42,281 bases of DNA from a virus. The notes beneath the pieces were generated by a model, which made no database searches, had not been told where the DNA came from, and saw nothing but the letters and a program-made list of their open reading frames with translations. The position numbers and the translations under genes were made by a program. The stretch is from IMG/VR virus record IMGVR_UViG_3300032240_001128, positions 1 through 42,281 of that record. One strand, 5' to 3'. This document shows positions 1-6,808 of this stretch, one piece after another (positions within the stretch are counted from its first letter, which is position 1; every line of letters begins with the position of its first letter).

Positions 1-1059
1 CAGCGCCTCCACCAGCGCCTCACGGTCGCTGGGCTGCTCGCCCTCGCCCAGCGCGGCCCACAGGGTGCCCAGCTGCGCCGCGCTCATGGCGCGCAGGGCG
101 GCACGACGGGCAGCCTGCGGGGTGCTGGCAGGTGCAGCCGCCTGCTCCGCCTTGCGGGTGCTGGAGCGGCTGTCGGCCTCGGCCTCCTTGCCAGCGATGA
201 TGTCCTCGGCCAGTGCCTGCATCTCGGCGACGTCGGCCTCGATGTCCTCCACCGCCACAGCCAGCGCCTCGCGGTACAGCGCCGCGCGCTGGGCGATGCT
301 GCTGAATCGCGCCAGCACGTGCTCCTGCGTGTCGCTGCGCACGCGCTTCGCCATGTCGCGCCAGCCCTCAATCTGCACGCGAAGCTCGTCAAGGTCGTTG
401 CGCAGCTCGGTGCGGCTCGCCTCGGCCAGCGGCTGCTCCCAGCCCTGCCCAGCCTGCACCTGCGCCACCTGCACCCGGAACGTGTCGAGGCCAGCCAGCG
501 CGCCCTGCATCTCCAGCACGGGCGCGCAGGTGGCGTGCGGCACCACGTGCATTCCACGGCGCAGGGTGAAGCTGTGCGCGCGGGCCATGCTGGGCACCAC
601 CAGCAGGTCGCGCACCGAGTTCCCGTCGAGGTAGGTGGCCAGCTCGGCAGCGTTCGCACGCAGCACTGCCGCGTCGGCGGTCAGGCCAGTGCTGTGCCAC
701 GCCTGCGCCACCTTGTCCCACACCAGCTCGTCGGTGGGGAGCTTGGCGATGCGCTCGCGGGACTGCTGGGTGAGCGTGAGCAGGTTTATGATGATGTGGT
801 TGGTGTTTTCGTGGGCCACCGCCGCCTCCATCGTCACCCGCTTGCCCTCGTGGCGCTTGAACTCGCGCACCGCCTGCCGAACCGCGTCGGTGGGGTCGAT
901 GTCCTTCACGGTGCTGGCGTCGAGGCCAGCTGCCGTCACGCGGATGCGCAGGTCGGCGGGCGTGATGGCGGTGCCGCTGAACTCCCACCACACCAGCGAG
1001 GCGAGGCCGGAAGCGACGGTGGAGAGCTTGTCGGTGGTCTGGGAGAGGGTCTGGGTCAT
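1..1059 (-). CDS. Hypothetical phage protein, 5' part only (runs off the window)
   Basis: An open frame of 353 codons starts at ATG 1059 and continues past the left edge, so the C-terminus is missing. The start follows a clear AGGAG ribosome binding site. Residues 1-60 contain a compact region with LVWWEFSGT and ITPADLR; the rest is rich in charged helices and ends in an Ala/Glu-rich, probably coiled-coil stretch from about residue 250. The N-terminus reminds me of a phage family of unknown function (DUF6744 type), but this is a memory of style, not a search. It has its own promoter-like sequence and a leader nearly identical to that of the plus-strand gene at 38113, so it probably belongs to a different transcription class from the lysis genes before it. 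Confidence 0.85.
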   Translation of the reverse strand, partial: MTQTLSQTTDKLSTVASGLASLVWWEFSGTAITPADLRIRVTAAGLDASTVKDIDPTDAVRQAVREFKRHEGKRVTMEAAVAHENTNHIIINLLTLTQQSRERIAKLPTDELVWDKVAQAWHSTGLTADAAVLRANAAELATYLDGNSVRDLLVVPSMARAHSFTLRRGMHVVPHATCAPVLEMQGALAGLDTFRVQVAQVQAGQGWEQPLAEASRTELRNDLDELRVQIEGWRDMAKRVRSDTQEHVLARFSSIAQRAALYREALAVAVEDIEADVAEMQALAEDIIAGKEAEADSRSSTRKAEQAAAPASTPQAARRAALRAMSAAQLGTLWAALGEGEQPSDREALVEAL

Positions 1060-1110
1060 TGTGTGCTCCTGCGTGGGTGGTTGCTGACTGCGACGCACCA
1101 GCGTCGTGCA

Positions 1111-1143
1111 AACCCTATACCCGGCCCACCGTTAGTCACGCAA
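1111..1143 (-). promoter_or_regulatory. Promoter candidate for the left-edge gene
   Basis: On the minus strand TTGCGT (1143-1138) and TATAGG (1119-1114) are separated by 18 bases, resembling -35 and -10 elements. The sequence after TTGCG (…CTAACGG) resembles the TTGCGCCTAACCG found before both plus-strand genes at 37691 and 38043. The start codon lies 54 bases downstream. Confidence 0.5.
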
Positions 1144-1155
1144 GGGCTTCTCATA

Positions 1156-1182
1156 GAAAAAAGTCAGATACGCCCCCATCTG
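1156..1182 (-). terminator. Weak terminator candidate after the RmlD-like gene
   Basis: A 5-bp stem (CAGAT/ATCTG with an 8-base loop) overlaps the stop codon of the RmlD-like gene and is followed by six T residues on the minus strand. The stem is short, so the call rests mainly on the T-run and on the promoter that follows. Confidence 0.3.
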
Positions 1183-1874
1183 GTGTCCGAAGGCTGCACA
1201 GGTAGCCGCCTCGAAGCTGCATCCTCTTGGCTTCGCACAATGTCCAGCAGCGCCGGGTGCTCGGGGTAGCGCCCCGACAGCAGCTCCGCAGGCGTGCAGG
1301 CTGGTGCGCTGCCCAGCTCTACCAGCGGCTCCAGCTGGTGCGCCGGGTAGCTGGCCCACATCCCCAGCATCGGCACCAGCTCGTCGGCCCAGCTGCGATT
1401 TGCCAGCGAGTAGCCGTTCGCCCACTGCCACCCAGCCACCTGCTCGTCGGTGGTGAACGCCACGCGCGCCACGTAGCCACCCGCCAGCAGCACCAGCTGT
1501 TCGGCCACCAGCTTGGCGGCTGCGTAGACCCCAGCGCCTGCCTGCTGGCGCAGCACTGCGTGCACGTAGTCGGTGCTCACGTACAGCAGCGGCACGCGCG
1601 CCGAGGTGGCGGCGTCGATGGCGTGCTGCGTGGTGAGCACGGTGTCCCGCACGCACGCGCCGGGCTGGTGCTGCGCACGCGCCACGTCCGTCCAGCTGGC
1701 CAGCGCCAGCACCCGGTCAGGCGCGAACACGCGCACAGCGGTGTCCACCTGCTGCGGCTGCGTCCACTCCACCTCGCCACGCGAGGGCGCTGCCACCGTG
1801 TGGCCATGCTCGCGCAGGTAGGGAACCAGCATCCTGCCCAGCCTGCCACCACCACCGCTGACCAGAATACGCAC
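1164..1874 (-). CDS. RmlD-like dTDP-4-dehydrorhamnose reductase / SDR-family sugar reductase
   Basis: A 236-residue extended short-chain dehydrogenase. The nucleotide-binding glycine motif SGGGGRLG is at 6-13, a VSTDYV segment at 99-104 and the catalytic Tyr117-x3-Lys121 (YAAAK) follows. The SWTDVARAQHQP segment at 60-71 matches the position and style of the RmlD active-site loop. RmlD enzymes reduce dTDP-4-keto-L-rhamnose with NAD(P)H in the cytoplasm. At 236 residues it is shorter than usual (about 280-300), with a reduced substrate domain, so the substrate may differ. The start is GTG 1874 behind a strong AGGAGGT site. It lies directly after the endolysin gene, far from the RmlB-like gene at 24738-25751, with which it could form part of one sugar pathway. 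Confidence 0.75.
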   Translation of the reverse strand: MRILVSGGGGRLGRMLVPYLREHGHTVAAPSRGEVEWTQPQQVDTAVRVFAPDRVLALASWTDVARAQHQPGACVRDTVLTTQHAIDAATSARVPLLYVSTDYVHAVLRQQAGAGVYAAAKLVAEQLVLLAGGYVARVAFTTDEQVAGWQWANGYSLANRSWADELVPMLGMWASYPAHQLEPLVELGSAPACTPAELLSGRYPEHPALLDIVRSQEDAASRRLPVQPSDTRWGRI

Positions 1875-1919
1875 AGGGCACCTCCTGCGCGCTGGTGTAC
1901 CGCGTCAACCGCTTGCGTG

Positions 1920-2726
1920 TCAGGCTGCGGTCAGCGCCAGCAGGCGAGGCCAGATGCTCTCGTCGGCGCGCTGCACCGCCGCTGCTGCGTCGGCCTCGCT
2001 GATGCCGAGCGCCTGCGCCAGCGCCGCGCGCGACTTGGCCCCGAACGCGCCGTCGATGGTGCCGATGTTGTGGCCTGCGCGCTGGAGCAGCGCCTGCGTG
2101 ATGCTGGCGTAGCTGGTGCCTGCGCCTGCGTGGCCCACCAGCAGCGCGCCTGCGAAGGCTGCCTGCTCGTAGCCGAGGCGCGCCAGCACACCGCGCAGGT
2201 CGCCCCAGCAGTCAAAATGCCACGCCTCGCTGGCGCGCTCGTCGGCAGACTTGATGATGGGTTGCCAGCCCAGCGGCTGCGCAAGATCCCACAGCTTGTC
2301 CAGCTGACGGTCGGCTGGCACACCGGGAAACTGGAGCGCGCCGAGGTTCACGTCGATGGCGCGACCAGCGTTGTGACAGCTGCGGCCCGGCATGGCCACG
2401 AACGCCGTCTTCATGGTCGCCGCATCGAAGCCAGCGGTGCCCTGCTTCGGCTTCCCAGCGGCCACCCATCGGTCATACTTGGCACGTGCAGCCTGCTGCA
2501 CAGCCACATCGCGGTGGAGTTCGGTCACCCGGAAGTCTCCGCCCGCTGCCTGCACCGCCTCGTGCAGCGCCAGCAGCGCGGCTGCCGTGCTGGGCACGCA
2601 GATGCCAGCCTTGCTCAGCTGCGCCAGCGGGCGCAGTTCGCTGCGTGGTGCGGTGGTGCTGCCTGCGCGCGTGTAGCTGGACAGGATGCGGGCATCGACA
2701 GGGACGAGGGCGACGGGAGGTGTCAT
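1920..2726 (-). CDS. Endolysin: M15 D-Ala-D-Ala carboxypeptidase-like with C-terminal peptidoglycan-binding domain
   Basis: 268 residues. The zinc peptidase motif S-x-H-x2-G-x-A-x-D is complete (Ser116, His118, Gly121, Ala123, Asp125) and is followed by E-x-W-H at 167-170, giving the expected zinc ligands His118, Asp125, His170 and catalytic Glu167 of the VanY/M15 family. A C-terminal segment at about 212-255 (GHNIGTIDGAFGAKSRAALAQALG, split: repeat-like DGAFG then SRAAL) fits a PG_binding_1 domain. It should cut peptidoglycan peptide bonds at lysis. No signal peptide is seen, so export would need a holin. It overlaps the membrane protein before it by ATGA and ends the lysis block. Confidence 0.88.
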   Translation of the reverse strand: MTPPVALVPVDARILSSYTRAGSTTAPRSELRPLAQLSKAGICVPSTAAALLALHEAVQAAGGDFRVTELHRDVAVQQAARAKYDRWVAAGKPKQGTAGFDAATMKTAFVAMPGRSCHNAGRAIDVNLGALQFPGVPADRQLDKLWDLAQPLGWQPIIKSADERASEAWHFDCWGDLRGVLARLGYEQAAFAGALLVGHAGAGTSYASITQALLQRAGHNIGTIDGAFGAKSRAALAQALGISEADAAAAVQRADESIWPRLLALTAA

Positions 2727-3052
2727 TGTTTTCCTTGCTGACAGGATTGTGTGGCTTGAAGGTACAGTTCTTCGATGCGCTGGATGTCTTTTTCAGCCCG
2801 CTCGATGCGAGTGCTTTGCTGCACATCGGTTGCCCACGGGTCAACGCCAGTCGCCGCGTCACGGTTAGCCTGTTCCAGCCGTTCGATGTCGCTTGCTGAG
2901 GTCTGGGCGCGAGACTCCAGCGTAGTGATGCGGCTCTCCAGCGCCGAGTATCCCCAAACAGCCGAGGCCACTGCTGCCAGCAGACTCACGAGGTTGCGCA
3001 GCGGGATGGCGATGCTGCTGTCGTCGCTGACGCTCATCGGCCTGTCAGACAT
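2723..3052 (-). CDS. Small membrane-anchored coiled-coil protein of the lysis block
   Basis: 109 residues with one predicted membrane segment at about 20-40 (LVSLLAAVASAVWGYSAL), then a heptad-like stretch (LESRITTLESRAQ…) to about residue 100. This N-in, helix, coiled-coil layout is common among small proteins beside phage holins and tail-end genes. It overlaps the holin candidate by 8 bases and the endolysin by ATGA, which supports a lysis role (holin partner or spanin-like), but I see no lipobox or true spanin motif. Confidence 0.7.
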   Translation of the reverse strand: MSDRPMSVSDDSSIAIPLRNLVSLLAAVASAVWGYSALESRITTLESRAQTSASDIERLEQANRDAATGVDPWATDVQQSTRIERAEKDIQRIEELYLQATQSCQQGKQ

Positions 3053-3593
3053 CGCTGCCCTCGCTTGGTGGGTTGCTGGGCGCGGGTTGCTCTGATGGTA
3101 TGGACGCCTGCGGAGGCGGCACTGCGCGGGTGCCGAAGTAGTAGCTGAACACCATCAAGCAAGTATCCTTGATGAACGCCAAAATACTGGCGTGCTCACC
3201 CTCGGTGAGCAGGCTGGTGTCGGGGCCAGCCACCAGCAGGTCGGCGATGTACGCGCCCACCACCAGCGCCACCATCGTGGTCACGAACTGCGTCAGTGCC
3301 GCGTGCTCGTCGCGGCTGCGCTGGTAGATGCGCGCGACCGACCACAGCACTCCAGCGATGATGATGCCTGCCAGCCCGATGGCCAGCAGTGTGCCCTGCT
3401 GGGTGTCGTAGAGGCTGGGGTAGCTCCGCTCGGCGGTCTGAACCACAGCCTGCGTTTCGGGCGTCTCCGCAGCCGCAGGCGGCAGCTCGTAGGGTGGGGC
3501 TACCTCCACCACCGGGGACAGGGCTACGGGGCCGTCCTGAGGCTGCTCCGTGCGGATCTCGCTGTGCTCGTTGGCCACCGCTGGGCTGGCCAT
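3045..3593 (-). CDS. Holin candidate (two or three membrane segments)
   Basis: 182 residues. A soluble acidic/proline-rich N-terminal third is followed by hydrophobic segments at about 85-105 (LLAIGLAGIIIAGVLWSVA) and 118-138 (FVTTMVALVVGAYIADLLVA), with a third weak segment near 150-165 (FIKDTCLMVFSYYFG). The C-terminal tail is Pro/Ser rich. Size, topology and its place two genes before the endolysin fit a holin that releases the endolysin. ATG 3593 was chosen because it overlaps the previous stop as TGATG; the frame stays open further upstream, but that part overlaps other genes. Confidence 0.65.
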   Translation of the reverse strand: MASPAVANEHSEIRTEQPQDGPVALSPVVEVAPPYELPPAAAETPETQAVVQTAERSYPSLYDTQQGTLLAIGLAGIIIAGVLWSVARIYQRSRDEHAALTQFVTTMVALVVGAYIADLLVAGPDTSLLTEGEHASILAFIKDTCLMVFSYYFGTRAVPPPQASIPSEQPAPSNPPSEGSDV

Positions 3594-3829
3594 CAGTGCG
3601 CCGCGCCATTCGCGGACACGATTGCGGGGATGGCTGCCTCGGCCAGCGCCCCGCAGAACGCACCCACAGCTTGCGCCACTTCGTCGGGCGTGACCCGTGC
3701 GCCTCCGGGGCTGGCAGGGTCGTGGTCGTCGTGCGCCACCGCCTGCGCAGCGCGCACTGCGTCGGGGATGGCTGCCAGCAGGGTGAAGATGGGGATGCGC
3801 ACTGCGCCGATTCGGACGGTGGTGGTCAT
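3593..3829 (-). CDS. Small hypothetical protein
   Basis: 78 residues, with a mildly hydrophobic N-terminal stretch (IPIFTLLAAIPDAV) and a helical Ala-rich C-terminal half (VAQAVGAFCGALAEAAIPAIV). Not recognised. Its stop overlaps the start of the holin candidate (TGATG) and its start overlaps the previous gene (ATGA), which supports it as a real member of the lysis block. Confidence 0.65.
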   Translation of the reverse strand: MTTTVRIGAVRIPIFTLLAAIPDAVRAAQAVAHDDHDPASPGGARVTPDEVAQAVGAFCGALAEAAIPAIVSANGAAH

Positions 3830-4026
3830 GCTCGCTCCGGGGTGGTGAGGGTGAACGTGGTGTGGCCAGACTGCCCTGCGCGCCCGCTTGGCGGCGCAGT
3901 AGACAGCAGGTGCGCTGGAGCGGGTATCGGCTGCGCTGTGGTGGCGATGGCGTCACGGGCTGCCTGCACCTCGGTGCGGGCACTGCGTACCAGCGCAGTC
4001 AGCTGCGCGCGGATGGACTCGCTCAT
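3826..4026 (-). CDS. Small hypothetical protein
   Basis: 66 residues. The first 28 form a likely helix (SIRAQLTALVRSARTEVQAA); the rest is Pro/Thr rich. No family recognised. It is joined to both neighbours by ATGA overlaps, the main evidence that it is translated. Confidence 0.6.
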   Translation of the reverse strand: MSESIRAQLTALVRSARTEVQAARDAIATTAQPIPAPAHLLSTAPPSGRAGQSGHTTFTLTTPERA

Positions 4027-4325
4027 GGCAGGCGCTCCAGAATCGTGTGGATGCTGTGCAGGTTGGCGTCAACGCTCACCAGTCGCTGGTCAACGCGCGC
4101 CAGCAGCTGCTGGTCAGCACGCTGGTGCTGCTCCAGCAGGGCCACCCGTGCAGGCAGCTGAGCGCCTTCGGTACGGTCGTGCGTAGACTTCAGCTCGTCC
4201 ACTCGGCGGTGCAGCGCCGCAAGCTGGTCGCGGGTGCGGTCGCTCGCGCGCCGCCACAGGCTTTCCGCCAGCACCAGCACTGACAGGCCGAAGCCCGCCC
4301 ACGTTGCGACCTGTTCGCCTGTCAT
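4023..4325 (-). CDS. Small membrane-anchored coiled-coil protein
   Basis: 100 residues: one N-terminal membrane segment (about 6-23, VATWAGFGLSVLVLAES) followed by charged residues and a long coiled coil to the end (LAALHRRVDELK…LLEQHQRADQQLLARVDQRL). The layout matches small inner-membrane proteins near phage lysis genes, but no specific family can be named. It is the first gene after a 73-base gap that holds a promoter-like element. Confidence 0.7.
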   Translation of the reverse strand: MTGEQVATWAGFGLSVLVLAESLWRRASDRTRDQLAALHRRVDELKSTHDRTEGAQLPARVALLEQHQRADQQLLARVDQRLVSVDANLHSIHTILERLP

Positions 4326-4349
4326 GCTGCGCCTGCTAATACGGTGAGG

Positions 4350-4389
4350 GTGTGCAGCCCGTCAGGCGGGTCTGCTGTCCCTATACCGC
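4350..4389 (-). promoter_or_regulatory. Possible promoter and hairpin before the lysis block
   Basis: The gap between the 67-residue gene and the lysis block contains GGTATAGGG on the minus strand (TATA at 4385-4382), the same string seen near 1116. Just downstream is a hairpin of GCAG and CCCG against CGGG and CTGC, with one bulge. There is no T-run, so I read it as a start-site region rather than a terminator. Confidence 0.3.
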
Positions 4390-4398
4390 GCGCAGCCC

Positions 4399-4602
4399 CT
4401 ACTGGGAAGCGATGGCAGCGTACTCGGTGCCGTCCTGCACCGTAACCACCACCCGACCAGCCACCCGTTCAGGCAGCATCGTGGCAGTGGGCAGCAGGCC
4501 CGACGCCACCAGCTGCGCGCAGGTAGCTGCCGATGCCTCCACCCGCATGATGGCGTGTCCGTCCGCCAGCATGGCCAGCACCCAATCCACTGCGCTATTC
4601 AT
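4399..4602 (-). CDS. Small hypothetical protein at the end of the tail block
   Basis: 67 residues, a mix of helix and strand (MLADGHAIMRVEASAATCAQLVASG … GRVVVTVQDGTEYAAI). It overlaps the preceding tail protein by ATGA. Not recognised; a small tail-associated or lysis-related protein are both possible. Confidence 0.55.
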   Translation of the reverse strand: MNSAVDWVLAMLADGHAIMRVEASAATCAQLVASGLLPTATMLPERVAGRVVVTVQDGTEYAAIASQ

Positions 4603-5606
4603 GCGACCGCCGGAAACATGAAACCCGCAGCAGGTGCCGAGGTATCCACGCTGACATAGTGGTAGAGGTCGGTTGCACCGTTGCGCAGGTAGCGCCCCGA
4701 CTGCACACCACCTGCAAGGAACACCCCGCGCAGGGTGCCCAGCCGAGTTCCGTTCAGCACGTTGTTTCCCGTTGCCTTGCCGAACCCGATGCTGTCCCCA
4801 ACGTAGGTGTTTGCTGCGTCCTGCAGCTCGGCCACAGCGCCACCCGTAGAGCTATACAGCGTGCGCCGTCCGCAGCTGTAGAGCGTGGCAGAACCGGGCT
4901 GAAAGGTTGCTGCATGTGGCGCAGACGCTGTCGTGCTGTAGCTGAACATATGTGCGCTATAGAGCCAAGTGGCAGGGACTGGTGAACTACCACACGAAAC
5001 CATCCCATAGATGCGCCCATCAGCTTCGCAGCACAGGTTCGTATCCCCTGTGTGGGGTTGCAGAATCGCTCCAGCCATTCCCCAGTATTGCACCGTTGCA
5101 CTCTGGATAATCTGAATGAAAATCACCTCTGACGACACGAACGCCCGAACGATGGTGCCCACTGCGTTGGCGGCTGCGGGTGCGAGCCTGTAGTAGCCGC
5201 TCCACTGCCCGGAAGTCATGGGCAAGGCGGCGTCCCAGCTGTTGTATGACCCGCTGTTTTTGTTGATGCCCATCATCAGCGTGCTGTTGAAGGCGGTGTC
5301 TGGCGCGAGCATGGTGGGAGCAGTGGGCGAGTTGACCGATGCCCTGCCAGCGAAGATGATGGTCGGAACGAGCGTCAGCGGTGTGCCCGTAGGTGCATCG
5401 CAGGTCACTGCGTTGGTTACCGAGGTGACCTGCCTCTTGGTTACCACCCAGCGGTGCGTGCTCGGCACGCTGGTGCCTCGGTAGTCCGTGGTAGCGGACA
5501 GCGCGGTGAAAATGGCATCCAGCATGTCAGCGATAGCCGTGCCTGCCACGGTTACATCGGGCAGCCGCGCGAAAGTCAAGTTGGGAACAGGGAACTCAAA
5601 CGCCAT
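4599..5606 (-). CDS. Virion structural (tail/baseplate) protein, uncharacterised
   Basis: 335 residues, rich in Thr, Ser, Gly and aromatic residues, predicted mainly beta, typical of receptor-facing tail proteins. No catalytic motif is seen. It directly follows the repeat-bearing fibre gene and overlaps its stop as TGATG at 5606; a GTG three bases upstream (5609) is an alternative start. Several cysteines (NLCCEAD, SCGSS, YSCGRR) are unusual for a tail protein. Position suggests an accessory fibre or tail-tip protein. Confidence 0.65.
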   Translation of the reverse strand: MAFEFPVPNLTFARLPDVTVAGTAIADMLDAIFTALSATTDYRGTSVPSTHRWVVTKRQVTSVTNAVTCDAPTGTPLTLVPTIIFAGRASVNSPTAPTMLAPDTAFNSTLMMGINKNSGSYNSWDAALPMTSGQWSGYYRLAPAAANAVGTIVRAFVSSEVIFIQIIQSATVQYWGMAGAILQPHTGDTNLCCEADGRIYGMVSCGSSPVPATWLYSAHMFSYSTTASAPHAATFQPGSATLYSCGRRTLYSSTGGAVAELQDAANTYVGDSIGFGKATGNNVLNGTRLGTLRGVFLAGGVQSGRYLRNGATDLYHYVSVDTSAPAAGFMFPAVA

Positions 5607-6808
5607 CACGGGCCTCCGATAGTGCCAGTGGAAGTGACCTGCGCGGCTGGCACGGTGTCGTGCCCGACCACCACTACATCGGTGGTAACAATCTGTGTCA
5701 CAAGGTAAACAGGCAGGATTGACCAGACAATAACTCCACCCGTTATGCGTGGAACCATGCCCTCGCTCGTGCCTCGCGGAAGTCGAGTCACCACCCCACC
5801 GCGCCGAATCAGCAAGTCCTCATCAGTGGTCAGCACCGAGGCCGCCACCTTGGTGTCAGCGTAGGTCTTGGTTGCTTTCTGGGTTGCCAGCTTGGCATCA
5901 CTGTTCGCAGCCAGCGTGCCATCTGCGTCCACCGTCACCGCTGTGCCGCCGATTTTGGCCACACCGGGGTTCGGGTAGGTGCCGCTGAGGTCGCCTCCAG
6001 CTGCGCCTGTAGGCGTGCGCGCGTCCGAGAGGCGGCTGTCGTTGCCTGCTGCCGCTTGCGTTGCACCCGTGCCGAGTGTGCGCAGCGAACCAGTGCCCGC
6101 CACGGCATCCACCACCAGCGCATCCGACCCACCGGGTTGATGGCTGGCAGCGTGAGCGGTGGGCGTGCGGGCGTCGGACAGGCGGCTATCGTTTCCGGCA
6201 GCAGCCTGCGTGCTACCCGTTCCCAGTGTGCGCAGGGAGCCAGTGCCTGCTGCTGCATCCACAGCAAGCGCATCAGAGCCACCCGGCTGGTGGCTTGATG
6301 CGTGCGACGTAGGCGTGCGCGCATCCGACAGCCTGCTGTCGTTGCCTGCTGCCGCCTGTGTGCTACCCGTGCCGAGCGTGCGAAGCGAACCCGTGCCCGC
6401 TGCCGCGTCCACAGCCAGTGCGTCGGCACCACCGGGCTGATGGCTGGCAGCGTGCGCAGTCGGTGCGCGAGCGTTGGAGAGGCGGCTGTCGTTGCCCGCG
6501 CAGGCGGTTCCTGCTGTGGTGCCCAGCGATGGCGTGCCGTGATTGTGATCACCGCGCGCGTAGGCAGTAGCGGTGCCCACTACCGGGGACTGCCCGAACA
6601 GGGTGGAGCCTGCCACGGTGGTGGCTGGCGTGCCACCGCCACCGCCACCGCCACCAGCCGCCAGTGCGAATGACTTGGTGGTACTGTCCCACGACAGCGT
6701 ATGGCCATCGGGCGTCGATGCCGTCGCGTTCTCCTTCAGCTTCGGTGCGTGCCCAGCAAGGTTGAGCAGGTTCAGCCTCTCGGTGGGACTTCCGGGTGCG
6801 CCAGCCAT
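5606..6808 (-). CDS. Tail fibre protein with three 50-residue repeats
   Basis: 400 residues. The N-terminal part has a Gly-rich hinge (eight consecutive Gly), followed by three near-identical 50-residue units, each carrying HQPGG, GTGSLRTLG and GNDSRLSDARTPT, and a fourth partial unit. The NDSRLSDARTPT motif is common in phage tail fibres and collagen-like fibre shafts. The C-terminal 150 residues are non-repetitive and may form the tip. ATG 6808 was chosen because it overlaps the previous stop (TGATG); a start further upstream at 6889 would lie inside the neighbouring gene. Likely host-recognition fibre. Confidence 0.8.
   Translation of the reverse strand: MAGAPGSPTERLNLLNLAGHAPKLKENATASTPDGHTLSWDSTTKSFALAAGGGGGGGGTPATTVAGSTLFGQSPVVGTATAYARGDHNHGTPSLGTTAGTACAGNDSRLSNARAPTAHAASHQPGGADALAVDAAAGTGSLRTLGTGSTQAAAGNDSRLSDARTPTSHASSHQPGGSDALAVDAAAGTGSLRTLGTGSTQAAAGNDSRLSDARTPTAHAASHQPGGSDALVVDAVAGTGSLRTLGTGATQAAAGNDSRLSDARTPTGAAGGDLSGTYPNPGVAKIGGTAVTVDADGTLAANSDAKLATQKATKTYADTKVAASVLTTDEDLLIRRGGVVTRLPRGTSEGMVPRITGGVIVWSILPVYLVTQIVTTDVVVVGHDTVPAAQVTSTGTIGGP
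6023..6472 (-). repeat. Three direct repeats of 150 bp inside the tail fibre gene
   Basis: Three head-to-tail copies of a 150-bp unit encode the 50-residue fibre repeat. The protein copies differ at only a few positions (for example AVDAAAG against VVDAVAG), while codon choice varies. A partial fourth unit begins at 6022. Confidence 0.85.

Noticed and set aside
6023-6472. CRISPR-like repeat spacing
   Set aside because: The repeats are contiguous 150-bp coding units without spacers.
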